Shown: positions 13,601-28,709 of the stretch, piece by piece
Position numbering within the stretch: the stretch's first letter is position 1
Layout: each line of letters starts with the position of its first letter
DNA from: Sitta carolinensis
Taxonomy: Eukaryota; Chordata; Aves; Passeriformes; Sittidae
Assembly (NCBI GenBank): GCA_032173965.1
Contig: CM063284.1
Location: 114,426,410-114,490,409, forward strand
Length of the DNA: 64,000 nucleotides
Direction: 5' to 3'
Notes under the pieces: generated by a model
Told to the model about the DNA's origin: nothing
What the model saw: the letters and a program-made list of their open reading frames with translations, nothing else
Databases searched by the model: none
Program-made: the position numbers and the translations under genes

Positions 13601-14659
13601 GAACTATACCATTTTTGAAAAGGGAATGTATGGACTTTTTCTGGTAGTGTATGGAATCAACAGATGAATTTAAAAGTCCGATTCGTTTCAAAGCGACATT
13701 TTTTCCCCTAAATTTACCTACTGATAAGAATCAAATTCCTTTGAGGAGAAAAAAGTAATACACATTTAAAATAAGTATATAGAAAGGTCTATTTTTTTTA
13801 GCAATTGTTTTACGGTTTTTGAATTTTCACAAAACTAATGTTTTAAATCTTATGAGAAATAATTTCATATTGAATGTTTTAAATATTTGTCGTGTTTTAC
13901 TAAAATATTATAGTTTAGGGCCTTGTAAATAGGCGATTCTGTGATTATATTAGAGATAGAATGGGTATATAAATTAAAATATATAGCCCCCTACTTTAGG
14001 AGCATCTTTACTCAAAACTTTAAATCAGTAAAAAATTCCAACATTTTAAAAATAAATTTAGTTTCCAGACAAAAGAAAATAAGTTCTGACATTTTCTACT
14101 TATTAAAATTCTGTTTTAAAATGCTAATAATATCCTAATTGGCATTTTTTTCCCTCAGCAAGAGTAAGGCAGTCAGTTTAGATTTTGATGTAACAAGAGT
14201 AACATAAATTTATTTTTAACATGTAGATTTATGCTCACATTGTTATTGATTTAGTTTATATGTAAATGATGCTGGCATTTTAATTAGAAAGACTTGGTTG
14301 TTTTATATTAATGACTTCTCAAAATCAGAAAATTTATATACTTTCTTGAAAACAATAACCAGAGTAGGTCCCCTGAAAACATGCAGCTGACAGAGACACC
14401 TATTCCTGACTTGCTCAAAGTTGTGAATCAATTAATTAGTTTCAAATATGTAATTGCTAATTGCTAGGGAAGAGGTTCAGAGCATGGTTTAATAGCTGCT
14501 CTTGTTTGTGTGTATCCAGCATCAGGCAATGAAGTCTCAGCAGCAGAGGTTCATTTCTCTGTGCTGAAGAAGAAGGAAAAGACTTTATTGTGCCAGTGGT
14601 GGAGAACATATTTAAAGCAGCAAGGATCTCAGTGTTTTCAGCCGAGTGCTGACATACTA

Positions 14660-15642
<983 letters not shown>

Positions 15643-16254
15643 ACAAAGCAAAAACACAGCTTGAAGCAGCTCCAGTGACACAGTCCAAACTGACAGTAGG
15701 GCTGTAGGAACAACTCAACTGCGTACTTCAAGTAGAGCAGCAAGCTATAGTGTTCTTAGTCTAGCTATCATCATGATTATCATTTGATCCACTGTGTGCA
15801 GTCTGTCTGCAGGACACTGATACAGCAGCATCGTCTGAAACCTCAAAAAACCCCAAACCCTGACCCACACATAACAAATCAGTTACATCAGCTGGGGGAA
15901 TTCACCTACCACCCCTTACTGTTATGACACTCTGACTGCACAGTACTTACAATCAAACCAACAAAAAGGCTCTGACCAGAGCTTTTGACTTCAGCCAGTA
16001 GTGCATTTTATTTTAGAAATGAATTATTTATATTTCCATAATCAATGACAAAAACAAAACAAAACAACCTTTTCGAAAATAACAAAACTGTAGCGCATGG
16101 TGTTGCTGTTAGGAAGACTGTTTTCTGGGGCAAAAAACAGGAGCTTAGTAGTCTTCAACACTCCCATAAATCAACCATTCAGGTTAGAATAGGTTTGCGA
16201 AATAGTTCTTAATGAAAAAGAAACATCATCATGTTTATAAGGCTATCAATGGAA

Positions 16255-16260
16255 AATAAA
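16255..16260 (+). terminator. XKR4: Possible proximal poly(A) signal of XKR4
   Basis: This AATAAA lies about 610 bases after the XKR4 stop and is the first canonical hexamer I found downstream. The sequence following it is A/T-rich without a clear GT-rich element, so usage is uncertain. Confidence 0.3.
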
Positions 16261-16476
16261 CTAAATTCTGATTTATTAGGTCATTAAAATTAATACTACC
16301 AGAACTATTTGTCTTCTGTGGAAATTTCAAAGTCTTTTTTAAATGCAATTTAACTTCTTGATGTTATTTTCAACAGAAACTCTATGCAGCTCACTTCCGG
16401 TTTTCAGGAGAAATAAGGAGCTCTAGCACGTAGTGATATTCATTAAATGATAATCATGATTCAGTGTTCAGTTTGC

Positions 16477-16495
16477 AAAAAAAAAAAAAAAAAAA
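16477..16495. repeat. Poly-A run (19)
   Basis: Nineteen consecutive A residues about 830 bases after the XKR4 stop; a likely internal-priming site for oligo-dT if this is 3' UTR. Confidence 0.8.
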
Positions 16496-19400
16496 TGTAA
16501 AAGAACAAGGAAGTGTAGTTTTCATATTCTAAACTTTTCGGAGGACCCCATTCAGATATTTCAGAAGAAACTACAAGGAGCTGAACACACTGAAACTTCT
16601 CTGTTTCAGGACTGAGAATGCATGATTCAGTGTGTGAATGTATGCAGGTGTGACAAGAGACTGACATGCCATACCCTTCTAGTGCCAAACATTGTATAAC
16701 TGCAAGGTTGATATTGCCTGAGGGACACAACAAGTGGCACAAGCCCTACCAGAAAAAGAAGCAGGAAAGACCAACCAAGCTCTCAATGTGTAGAGACAAC
16801 TCTGATTTTTCCCACCCAAGGTGAAAGTGATGTCTTTTAAAGGCTTTCAGCCACCTCTTAGTAAGTATATTCACTGAAGTATGATATAAACAAGTTATGT
16901 GGAAAACCTCTTCTGCCTGTTCAAGACTGGTGTCCAGATGTGTCTAAAAATTAGAATCTCTTGTAATAGAATTCTTTTGCTGAAAGCTTTTGGGTTTTAA
17001 ATACCTCCCTAAATCTAGTTAATGGTATTATACTTTATGTTAAAAGTATCCCCTGATGGTGCTTTCAGATGCATTAAAGGTGCAAGTCAAAATTTGATAG
17101 TATTTTTTTTAAAGCTGATGCAGAGTGAAAAACTCATGAATTATTTCAATATTTTTGTAAAGTAAAAATATGGTATAAAGGGTTACTTTTTATAAACCTC
17201 AAATCTTTTAATACATTTCATTCTCTTTATAGCTTAGATTTTAAGAATTGGTCCATAAATTTTATCAAATGGCTTTTACAGGTTGACATAAAACTGGGTT
17301 TCACACATTATGGATTTGTTTTGCAGTGTAATGCCATATGAAAGCCTACATGGGTACTTTTAGAATACTCTATAAACTGTGGATCCTGCTTCAAATGTAA
17401 GTGGCTTGTAAAGACACCAAGTGATTCCATAAGAAACAATTTGCTATAACTATTTCCATCCATTTTAGGAGAGCAAAGCAGAACTGAAGAGTTACTGTTG
17501 TAAATGGCACTGTCAGGATGGAGAAGACCTGATAAATTGGTATTGTAATCTTCACTGTCAGATATATCCAGTGTAGTCACTGCTGTGTATGCTGCTGGGT
17601 AAATTTCTGTCTTTCCTATTACAAATATTTGTGCTATGAAATGGCCAAGGTTACACAGACTATGTTTATTTGTATGCATTCAATTAGCCATTTTTAATGT
17701 CGACTTTTTTTATTAGTGAAATATTCGATACCTGTTGTTCTTTGCTGGGGCGAGTTCCTCAAAACAAAAACCTGTGGAAGTGCAGGAATCTGCAAAGCAG
17801 AGGGAACTTTTCAGAGATAAGAAAACCCCAAACAACTATGCTTCAGGGGTTTCTTAAGTATTTTCAAATTAAGCAATGGCCAACTGCCTCTATAAAAAAT
17901 TTTTTAATAAAACAAATCTTTGATAGTCCAAACCTGAAGCTTTTTACAAAGTGATTACCCTTTTTTTCATGGAGCTGCGGCTGATTATTCGGAGAAAAGA
18001 ACTCATGTTTTTTCAGAAAATATACCACTGCAAGAACTGCCAAGAAAAGATTTTGGGAGTGAGTCCTTTGTCCTATTATATTCAATAGACCCTTCACTCC
18101 AGAATCAAATTCTAGTTCACACAAGGGAATTGCTGTTTTTCTCTACAAAGAAGGCAAATGTAGGCTCTGTAATCCAAGATTTAAGGGCTTCTTTTGGAGA
18201 CAGTTTGCTGCTGCTTTAACAACTCAGAAACTGAAGCCTGAGTGAGGCACATTGGGCAACCTTCTCAAGCTTCAGTCTCCCACCAGCACCTCTTGGGGAG
18301 AGGGGCATCATAGCTGCTGTCAGTGATGCTCTTCCTCTTCTGATGTCTTTCCCATCCTCTCATTCTTCCTCAGAGCTGTGAGCCCTTTGGTCAGGCTTAT
18401 AGAACTGAAGAAAAGTTGTTTCGTATGGAATTTAAAGAGTTAAGGTCTTCACCTGTGCTTACATTGCAAGGTTTCTGGAGAAAGTTTGGGATGAGTTTAT
18501 TTGATATTGGAAGGAAAGACACAGAGGTGTTATTTATTCATGTGGTTTTTCATGCGTAGCATTTGTTTTCTTTACTCTCACAGCATTTTTAATTTTTTAA
18601 ACTAATGTTTGCAAAAATGTTTATCTTAAGCAAACTACTGCAGGGTGTGAGTGCAGAGTGACATATATATGTGTGTTGGTGTATTTATATTTATTTATAT
18701 GCAGCACTACATATATACACCTTGTCCTCAGAATTCAATCTGGCGGTTTGAGGCAGGTAGAAGGGGTAGAAGTTATGCCAAGTCAAAATTTGTTCTCCAT
18801 AACATCAGTGTTACCTGCACTGAAAATGGGGCAGGGACTGAAATCTAAACACTCTGATGACTGCATGGACAGTTTTCTAATTTGCATTGCTGTGAGTAGT
18901 CACATTAAAAGCTGAAAGAATTTTTTATAGAAATTGCCGAGATTAGACATAGTCCGTGCTGAAATTCCATTATGGCCTTATGGACAGTTAATAATCAATA
19001 TGCACTCTTCTTTTTGCCACAGACAGTTCTAAAATCAATAAAGTTCAACTGAGACAGCAATAGCAAAAATAAAACTTAAAAAAAAGGACTTGTAAAAAAT
19101 CCAAAATTTTGCTTTTGAAATAATGAGAACATCAGGCCTTTTAAATTTCATATCAGAATACAGGAAAATACAAATGTTCATATTTTCATATTTACATTCT
19201 GGTAAAGAAAAGCAATCACAGCTATTTGTTAGAAGTAAGACTTACGGAAGCATTGCTCCAATGAACCAAACAAATTTAGCTGCAGACTTAATGGTAATTA
19301 ATCTGGTTAAGAACTTCGTCCTAAAATTTTGAGAGTTGTGGGTATGTCTGTTGCAGAAAAGACAGTTCTGCTACTATCACCAATTAAATAAAGGTAATGT

Positions 19401-22400
19401 ATACCCATGTTCATTCAGAAAACATGTAAGAAAATGTAAGAGAAAAATTTTTACTTATTTTAAAGACTGTTTGTTCTGTAATGGGATAATTTTCCTTATA
19501 AATGTTCTCTACGAATATGTGCAATACTTTCTTTCCTTGCATATTTAATAATGAAAAAATGAATTTCTAATTTTGTTTATGTCAATTTAAATGTGCTTCT
19601 TGTGACAGAACAATGTTTCTTTGCTTGGGTTATATGGACTTGATGGCATATATACAATATTTTCATTGTCAAACCAACAAATTTTCTATTAGTTAATTTT
19701 TATAAAATTATTAGAGAACATTTTCCTTCCCAAATTTAATGCTAGACCTTACCTGCCCGATTTTGTAAACTTTTAAGGAGAGGAGAAAGATTACAATTTT
19801 ATTTGCGATCTAATTTTTAATATGTGGTTAATAGCTATTAAACCGGTATTAGTTTAAAACATATGATGGTCTTTCCATACATCATTATCTCCCCAGAAGA
19901 GCAATTCATAAGTAGTACTATAAGTAGAAGTGCTGCTTTATTTGGAAAGGGATTCCCAATCATGCAATATGCTCATTTACTTTTTATTGGCCAGCAAATA
20001 TTCACAACTAGACTGTTGGGGTTTTTAGAACACAAATTAAATGACATTGAAGTATTTGTGATTTGATCATAACACTCCTAAGGAGCCTTAAAAGTGGCAC
20101 TGTACTGAGTTTTAGTTGGTTCTGCCAATGATGCAGCTTCCAAAGACACTGTCCTTTCTCTGCTCCCTGCCTGAAGCTGTGCAATGTAGAGTGACTGAGA
20201 TGCTGTGGTTTACTCTGCACCCCCTGCACTGCCTGCACAATGCCAAGGAAAAGACTTCAGCAGATTCCTGGGGTCCTACTGCTGCCTCTCCTACTCCTGT
20301 GCATGGTGGGAAGCAGAGTAAATTGCATCTGTGCCTGCATCTAAGCAAGCCTCTGTGAGTTAAACCCCTACAAGATGTGTGGGATGAAAATAATCACAAC
20401 ACGTGTCCAAGAATCTACAAGCCCAACACCACAATTACTAATTCTGCAGTGTAACCATGCAGGACATGGGAAGAATTGTCTGAATACACAATAAGCCATT
20501 TAATTTGGCTAATTGTAGCAATTATACTAGCTCACATGGAGCTCATGGTCTCAGCAGAAAGCCAAATGGAGTAAGTGGCAAACAGCCATTTTGAACCAGA
20601 GATATTAAATTATAAAATCCTCCCTTGATTGTTTATAGAACTGTATCTTTTCATTATGGCATTGAATCCATTCCTCTTCATTCTGGTAAAACAGATAAAA
20701 TGCAAAATGAGAACAGGTTCTTTTAAATCTGGGAATAAAAAAAAAATGACACAACAGATTACTGCAGCTCCCATGTAGTGATTTCTTAAAACAAATTCTG
20801 CCATCATTTTCACTTGGCTGCAGATTGCTGAGTGATTTGCTTCTGAGATGATTTCTCACATCTGGTATGAGCAGACTTCATTACAGGAGAGACAGAAAGA
20901 CATTACCAAGCCTTGTTCATGCAGAGTTAGAGGAATGGTGTCACTGATGAAGAGATCATTTACAAAGCTGTTTTAACACGAGGGGTCCCCTGGCACCATT
21001 TATTTTACCTCAGTGACCTCAGTGCAGGACTTTGGTGAGATTTCTTCCTGGTATGGTATGTTAAAATCAGGCCCTAGCCTAGAGTGAACTACATGAATTC
21101 AGACCATGGTAGTGGAAGTCTTCACCTCTTCTCTCCGGACCAAACTGAGCTGGAGATTTGCTTAATGCCAAAAAGCCTGCATGGCACTTGGCTCAACCTG
21201 AAATACATATGCTAAACTTAGTGCTGACTCAGCATGAGTCGATGATTTCTTATGCTTTGCTTTTTAGTTCAAACTTTCAAGAAAATACCCACTTTGACTG
21301 TGTTGCTGTTTTGTGATCCTTTTAGGAAGACTTTAAAAAACATCTCTGAAACCAGTCATTTCCAGTGATTCTTACAAAAGCCAGTTCCTGACCAGTACAT
21401 TCCGTAAAAGGAACTTCTTCCAACTGTGTAAGCTTGGCTGCTGTACTTACATTTTGCTCTAAGTGGTTAGCATTTCATTCTTACACAGAGGATCTTATAT
21501 ACCCATTAATAAACCATGTGCCTACTCTGAATCCTAGGGCAAAGAGAACAGATATCAAGATTCAGGGCAAAAAGTCCTTTTTAGCACACTTATGGGGTGA
21601 TTTGCATGAGCCAAAGAAGTCAAACAGAAGCTTGTGTATAATTACAATAGACTTACACATATAGTTGCTATATTCATTGAGAGAGATTTACAAGAAATTG
21701 TGATATAAGTGACCAACTAATAGAAAGATCAAATCTTAACTTTTACATGCAAGGCGGAGAAAAATAAAATCAGCCAAGAAACTTAAAAGTGTAAGCAAAA
21801 ATCTCAGTTTGAGGAATGGTTGGAATAAATTTTAAAATGTAACTTATTTGTCAATGTAACAAAATGCAATATTCATAGAAAGAAAGATATGACCACTGTA
21901 AGTTGTGTCTATCTGTAGGTTTCAGCCTCTTATTTCAAATAACTTTGGAAGCAATTGCTTCTGGCATGCTGCAGCTCTAGAAATGCTAGCAGCTTTTCTG
22001 CACAAGATCTGTACTGCTATAGGAAAATCCACATCTTTTTTACAAAGTGTTGAATTTGGGGTAGTTTTTTGCACTGAACTAAACCTGACAAAAGCATTTT
22101 TTAGCATGAAATAGGTGTGTCCACTCAGCCACCTAGCGTGTAACGGTGCTGCAAAACAGAATTTCACAGATCAATGATTTCCTCAAGGTAAAAAGTTGCT
22201 AGTGGAATGTCTAGAAGAGCCTGCAAAGCCAAAACACAGTGCTAAGGCAAGGCATAGACTGTGTTTGTGTGCTACAAGTCTGCTCAGGGCAAGGCCTGGT
22301 CATAGTCCAGCACTTTCTTACCCACTTCATGCCCCAAAACGCTCACAAAAGAGAGGAAAACCACATGCATGGGCTGGATGAAAGCCAAAAGGTTTAGGGA

Positions 22401-23567
22401 CCAGCTACCTGGCACACTGCAGCACAGGTGCAGAGGGCAGCACAGGCACATTGGGGGTCTCAGGCTTGGGCTGTGTTCCTCCAAACTGCACTAACTAGGC
22501 GCTCCTGAGCATTTTTAGGCGTTAAAGGACCTGAATTTTGCCTCCTGGACTTGGTCACATACAACTCGGTCTTCACAGCACAAAGCTCAGCTCCTATCTC
22601 CCACCTAAGCCTGCCAGAATCCTCTGAGCAGGTATTCTCCTGTCCATCTTACCTGAAAGAATTGGGTCCTCTGTGGTGCTATCAGATGGAGCTTTCACTG
22701 AAACACTCATGAGGGCTTTTCCAGCAGTCTATTTGTGGTAAGCAGAGACCAAGAGGAGAGCCAGATACCATGATCTCTTCAGCTAGCTATGATTCATATC
22801 TTTAGCTGCTATCTCTCAGGGGAAGGATATAGGGCTGCATGCTGGTGAGGAGAAGGGCAATGATCCCTGCCTCATATTTTGAACTGTTCTTCCTCTTTGT
22901 TGAAAATGTAAATGTGGACATACATGTAGACATGTGCAGTGTAAACATATTTCTAGTGTTTTGACATGTTCAGTCCCTTTAGTGTTGAGGACTCTGAAAT
23001 GGTTGAGCACATTCAGTGCCATTGCCTACACCCAGCCAGAGTAATGTCTGCAGTAAACATATGTGACAGAAGCAAAATCACTTTGCTCACCTTCCAACCT
23101 GACCAAAAGCTGCATGAACACTGTGACAAAGCCTGAATCTCTACATGCTGCCTCGAATCAGGTCTGTTAATGCTCTGGCCACATTCACATGGTTTTTCTT
23201 TGGAACTCAGGCAGACTTGTATGGACATCGGAGCTACACTTGCAGCTTATCTGTAGTTCCCTGAGCCCAAGTTTCATACACTTTGAGATCCCAGTTCCTT
23301 TGCCAAACAAAGGTCAGTTTGGGCTGAGCAAAGGGCAGACAGACTCTGTGCTATCTAGCAAAGCATGTGGAGCAGACATTGTTTCTCTGGACAGTACATT
23401 TGAGCCACAGGTGTGTGCAAATTGCCCAGGTTATGGTGAATGCAAAACATTCAGTGTCCACAGCACGCTATAATGAATACTCTATGTGAAAATGTTTGGT
23501 TTTATCATAGTAAAAATAGTAGGACCTTATCTCATGCTTGAGAGCAAATTTATAGTTTCAAATGCAT

Positions 23568-23634
23568 TTATATATATATATATATACGTGTGTGTGTGTA
23601 TATATATATATGTGTGTGTGTGTTTCTGTATACA
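23568..23634. repeat. Compound (TA)n/(TG)n microsatellite
   Basis: The tract goes TATA..., CGTGTGTGTGTG, TATATATATATA, TGTGTGTGTGTG. Alternating purine-pyrimidine throughout, so it has both cruciform and Z-DNA potential. Confidence 0.9.
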
Positions 23635-26134
23635 CATGACAGTGAGTCCTGAGATTCTATTAGGATTCAATCTTACAAATCATTTAAATCCTAAGCCTAA
23701 AACAAAAAAGGGATCAGGAACATCGTCCTCCAGGATATCCAAATGGTAAACTGCAAAAAAGAAAATTATATTCTTGGAAAATACATTCTAGTCATTATTG
23801 GAAACAGCCTTGTGATTTAGTGTGCCAGCACTTTAAGAAAAAGTTATGGAGAAAATATGTCTAATGCTATTTCATATCTTAAATATTTTGGTAAAAGAAT
23901 AGAGCAGGGATAATTGTGTAAAATAAAATAGGATTTACCATATTTACTTAAGGAAGAAAACAATCATATAGAAAAATGGCAAAGGGATCAATTAAATTTT
24001 GTTTCATGTAACATAATGTTGGTTGTATTTGTTTCTCTATCAGTTATCATTGTCAGTCATTTATGAAGGAAATTACCTGCAATAATTAGGATGGTTTACT
24101 TGCATTTTGACTGAAGAACACTAATTGGGTTTGCTACCCAACACATATGCAGTTTCCTGATGCAAGCTGTCGGAAGGAAAGACTTACTCTTGCACAGGTT
24201 ACGTACTGGAGATAAATTTCAAATGCATGTATTTGAAAATGATACTCCTGTCAATTTAAATGTACCATACATATGCAGTAACCATTTCTGAAATTCTAGC
24301 TACTGATGCTTTTTTCAATATGTTCTGCATTATTATGTGTCAATCCCAGACTGTTTCTCAGGCAATAGTTGATGAGAATTAACTTTAAATTTTATGCAGC
24401 TGAGGAAGAGACTACTAGCCAGTGAAGGCACTAGCTTCTCCTAGGTTCAGATATGTCTAGAGTTCCTGAGCTGTGTCACCATTCAGCATTAAAGATGATG
24501 TTTGAAAAAACTAGTAGGTTTCCAAGGAGATCTGCTATATGGTCAGAGATGTCTAAAGTTGTGATGACTGTGTAAGAAAATGGCCAAAACTACAGAGGAA
24601 AAGTTTAAAAATAGTCACTAATGACTTTCAACATCATTCCCAGAATTTCCACTTTGGGACACGTGTCATCCTCCTGTCAGCCAGCATCCTTGTGTGCTGG
24701 GATCACTCCTGGCACCAGCGCTCTGTTCACTACTTTGGCTGAAAGTGAAGACAAAGTAGGCAGCTTGTTTCCAGCTCCAGCTCTCCCTGAGTTATTGGGC
24801 TGGCCCATGGGACATATTTCACTGAGAACACTTTAGGTACCGGTGAGATTGCCACACCAGTCTGGGCAGGATTTAGCCTTCAGATAGCACTATACAGACA
24901 ATGAAAAATCTTCCCTTGTCAGCAGAGAGGGCAGCTGCCACTATTTATAGTCACAAAGTGCCAACATATTGTCATGTGTTTCTGGTTGCTATTGATTCCT
25001 CCTTTTTTATTTTATTGGAACTGCTTGGAACTTGTCGAGCTGTGCCTAGGTTGATTTGCAGCTAATTAATTCAACAGACATTTTTAATCTTGCAAATCTG
25101 TGGCTTGTAATACAGTAATCAAGGTCCTGTGAGCAAACATTAATCAGTACAGGAGGAAAAAAAGAGGAAAGAAAAGAAAAGCCATTGTTAGCTGTGTTCA
25201 GTGAGGTGTCCACGCTAGAAAGAGAGATCTAGAAGAAATGTAACATTAGTAAATTCATCCTAGCTAAGCCTTCATCATTCATCTTGTGAAATATTTATCA
25301 ATCTGATTTGTTTCATATATGCAAGGAGTTGTATTTTAAACAGGCTTTCTAGGGTCAAGATAGCTTTAGTTACCCATCCACATGAAACTGGCAAAATTTC
25401 CTTCTGGTTATTTATTTAGCTTATCAGCCAAAAAGTCATTCTATCCAGCAGCAGTACTATTTCATTTTTGAGGTGACTGTACTGATTGTGCAACTGTTTA
25501 TCCTGGAAAAATTACTGTAACAAAAAACATACTGCATTTAGCAACAGCACTAAAAATTGGGTGAATGAATGAAGAAAATATTGATTTTCATTGCTTTTAA
25601 CACACAGGTGGATTTTATCTACTTTGGCATGAAGCAGAAGGTAAAAAGAAAATAAATAATGCTGCTTACAGAGATATCCGAATAATGGAAGGCTTGTGAT
25701 CAGCAAAGCACTTAATTATTTTCATCATCAGAAACAGTTTAGGTTAGTACACTCTCAGTTTTATAAAATTCAGCAAGAATGAGTGGGTGGTTTAATATTT
25801 AACTTAACTCTGGTACTTGTAGGAACGCAATTACAGTAACATGGGACTCAGCAAGAGCTCTGGCTTGGGACCCTCCTGATACAGAATTTTCAGGTGGGAT
25901 GATGTCCCAGCCCCCTCCAGTCAGGCTGCACAGAACACATATGTGAGTACTCTGTACATACATTTTTTGGTGGAAGCATCTCCTCTAGTGACCTTAGCAA
26001 GGAGGCCAGAGATCAGAAAGAGGCGAAAGCAAAAGGGTGATTCCTCTTGTCAAGATTAAGAGATGTTTGTGAAACACTGTGGAAAAGCTGCCCCTACTGT
26101 TTCAGTGGATAAAAGGAGGAGCAGAGTATCTTAA

Positions 26135-26302
26135 CAGCAAAAAAAAAAAAACCCAAAACAAACAAACAAACAAAAAAAAAAAACAACAACAAAAAAAAAA
26201 ACCCCAAACAAACAAAAAAACCACAAAAAAAAAAAAAACAAAAAAAACCAAAACAAAAGCAAAACAAAAAAAACAACCGAAAACCAAAACTCAAACCAAC
26301 AA
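26135..26302. repeat. A-rich low-complexity tract with CAAA words
   Basis: About 165 bases are almost only A and C on the plus strand, with CAAACAAACAAAC-like words between A runs. The Lys/Asn/Gln-rich and Phe-rich readings are products of this composition and not proteins. It may be a decayed retroposon tail or simple expansion. Confidence 0.85.
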
Positions 26303-28207
26303 GCCTTGATGCCAAAATACTATTTGTGGTGCTGTGACTCTCTCTCTCCTCGGGGAAAGACTGAGAAAATTCTTCATATGTTACAAACGAACTGAAACAC
26401 ACAGGGAGACAGTGAAAGATACTTCTTAGATTCTTAGATATAACTTTGTTGCTATTGTCAGGAGTTGTTTATTAGCAATAAGATACAAAAATGTCTCAAA
26501 CTAAGGCCTGGGAGACAAGGATTTTGTATGGCAGTTATGCCAGTGATCGTTAGATTTAGAAATGATAGATCTTTATAATAGATCATGGGTCAGAGAACCT
26601 TATTGCCTTCTTTATGGAGGATAAATCACAGATGGCTTCCACAAGAAATATAAGGTTTAGAATAGGCTCAAAAGATGGTCTTTTCTATATATGAAGTATT
26701 ATAGGCTTGATGTTGCTCAACTGGTTGCATATTTTCTCATGCTTTCAATTTCTCACACAATACATCCATGAACAAATAGTGGATTTGCAGGTGCATGTTC
26801 CTTTATTGCTGATAGTCCTCACATGCACTTCTTCATGCACAGCTGAGGAACACACACATGGGACAGTGTAAAGGCATAGAGCAGGAAAAAAAATAGAGAA
26901 AATCGACATCAGTAGATGATCTTAATGTTTTCTGATTGAGGGTAGAAGCCTTATAATAAGGAAAGAGCTGTGAAGCTTTAGAGTAGGTGAGCCTTCATAG
27001 AATTTGTTCATGCTCAGGTATTCTGTCACTCAGCTCCTCATGGAAATTACTGCTAAAGACTTCCAGTTATATTAGATGTTATCATCAATTCTTGCTTGTT
27101 TAGAAGCAAAAACAGTCTCATCCTGATTTCAGTAGAAAATACTGTGGAGTTATCCGTAACCTCATGCATGGTCTGTAAGTGTAGCATATCATGATAGGTC
27201 TGTTTTCTTCAAAGATTTACTCAGAAGGGTTGGCAAAGATTACTAGATACTGTTCTGATGTTTTTCCTTGCTTCCATTTTTCTCTTGTGTGTATGAATCT
27301 CATATGAAAACCTCAACAATGAGAAAAGGCAATGCTCAGGTTATATAAGAAACTTTCTTTTCTCATGTCATAGTAAAAAATGCAAAAATTCCTTTGCATA
27401 ATACCTGGCTATGCGATAACTTCTATAGTTAAGATGGAAAACCCAGTTAAAAATGAAAACACTGAAATATTTTTCTCAATTGCAAAGCAGGAATTTTATT
27501 AAAGACAGCCATCATATCTTGATTTTACTTCAGGTCAGCTGATTTTACTTCATCATTCCACAGCCTTAGTATATGCCCATAGCAATCTAAAAATCAATAT
27601 CTTTTGTTTCTGAGGTAATTTCTGACTCATAGAACAGCCCTTAATAGGGATCATGTTGGATTAGCAAACAAGGATCTGCCATTCCACTGCAGTTCTTCTT
27701 TAACAGGACTGTAGTTCCTTTAAATCAATTCCCATTGATTCTCAAGGGCAGAAGCTGTCCCCTGTGTAATTTGTTCTGCTTGAGGTGACAGATATTTTGC
27801 TGTCTCTTCTCCAAGTTCTATATTATTAACAAGCTAATGTTTATTCTAGCAAATGAGAATCACTGTATTTTCCTGCAGGTGCCATTCTGTATAAGATAGT
27901 CTCAACAGGGGCAGCCGCCTCTGTTGTTCTTCCCATGCTTGCTCACCTGCCTCTTTAATCAAATGTTAACTTAACAATTGTTATTTCATATGCTGCAGGG
28001 CCAGGCAAAACCCAGTCTGACTTCTGGATTTGACCTGTGGCGTTAGCAAATGGGAGATTCATCTTCTCACTGTAAGCCGAGTGCATTGGAATTGGTACCC
28101 TCTGGGATGCAATAAACACGGTTCATTACCATATTAGTTTTATAGCAATTTTCCAGAGTACAGCTGTGCTTTGAAACTTTGTACAGCTCTCTGTAATCTT
28201 CTTATAT

Positions 28208-28258
28208 TTAAAAAAAAAATAAAAATAAAAAAAGGAAAAGAAAAAAGAAAATAAAAGA
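28208..28258. repeat. A-rich simple tract
   Basis: About 50 bases of A with scattered T and G (AAAAATAAAAATAAAAAAAG and similar). No element body adjoins it. Confidence 0.75.
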
Positions 28259-28683
28259 ACACCCATCTTTTAATTGTTCTTCCTCAGCATTCATTGTTCT
28301 CTTGAAATTTGCAATGTGCAAGAAGCATGTCAGTTAATTCACATTGGATATTTCAAATGGATTCCTACAAAATATATTCATTAACACAGTAATAATTAAA
28401 AAGAGCATATTGTCCTTTCATTTCAGCAAAATTTGTATTCTGATAAGGCTAACTAATTTGTGTGTCCTTCCACCCTCCATTTCTTAATATACAGAACTCC
28501 AAGTCTGTTTTCAGGTTGACTGGTGGATTTGATTTGGTTTGGGGAAACATTCAAAAGTGTTTCTAGTTTATTAGTAAACGAAGGGAGCCTTCCAAAGCAA
28601 TTTCACATGAGGCAAATGATTCTAAAAGACAGACTTGATAACAACTGTGCTTACAAAATCATCTTCAATAATCTACAGCTAAG

Positions 28684-28709
28684 AAAAAAAAAAAAAAAAA
28701 AAAAAAAAA
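28684..28709. repeat. Poly-A run (26)
   Basis: Twenty-six consecutive A residues followed by CCAAAACCAACCAAAAG. No recognised retroposon lies upstream. Confidence 0.85.

Larger units (their letters stand above)
6817..14659. other. XKR4 intron, no gene seen
   Basis: AT-rich, with few repeats. Low-complexity sites are listed separately. The part at about 10560-14500 is particularly AT-rich (many ATTAATTA-type words) and contains no recognised transposon, so it could include conserved non-coding elements; only an alignment would show this. Confidence 0.55.

Noticed and set aside
17308..17679. Open frame of about 120 codons, minus strand, in the candidate XKR4 3' UTR
   Set aside because: No recognisable domain; AT-rich DNA of this length commonly yields frames of this size.
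26079..26402. Lys/Gln-rich and Phe-rich open frames on opposite strands
   Set aside because: They are translations of an A/C simple tract. No family resemblance and no splice context.
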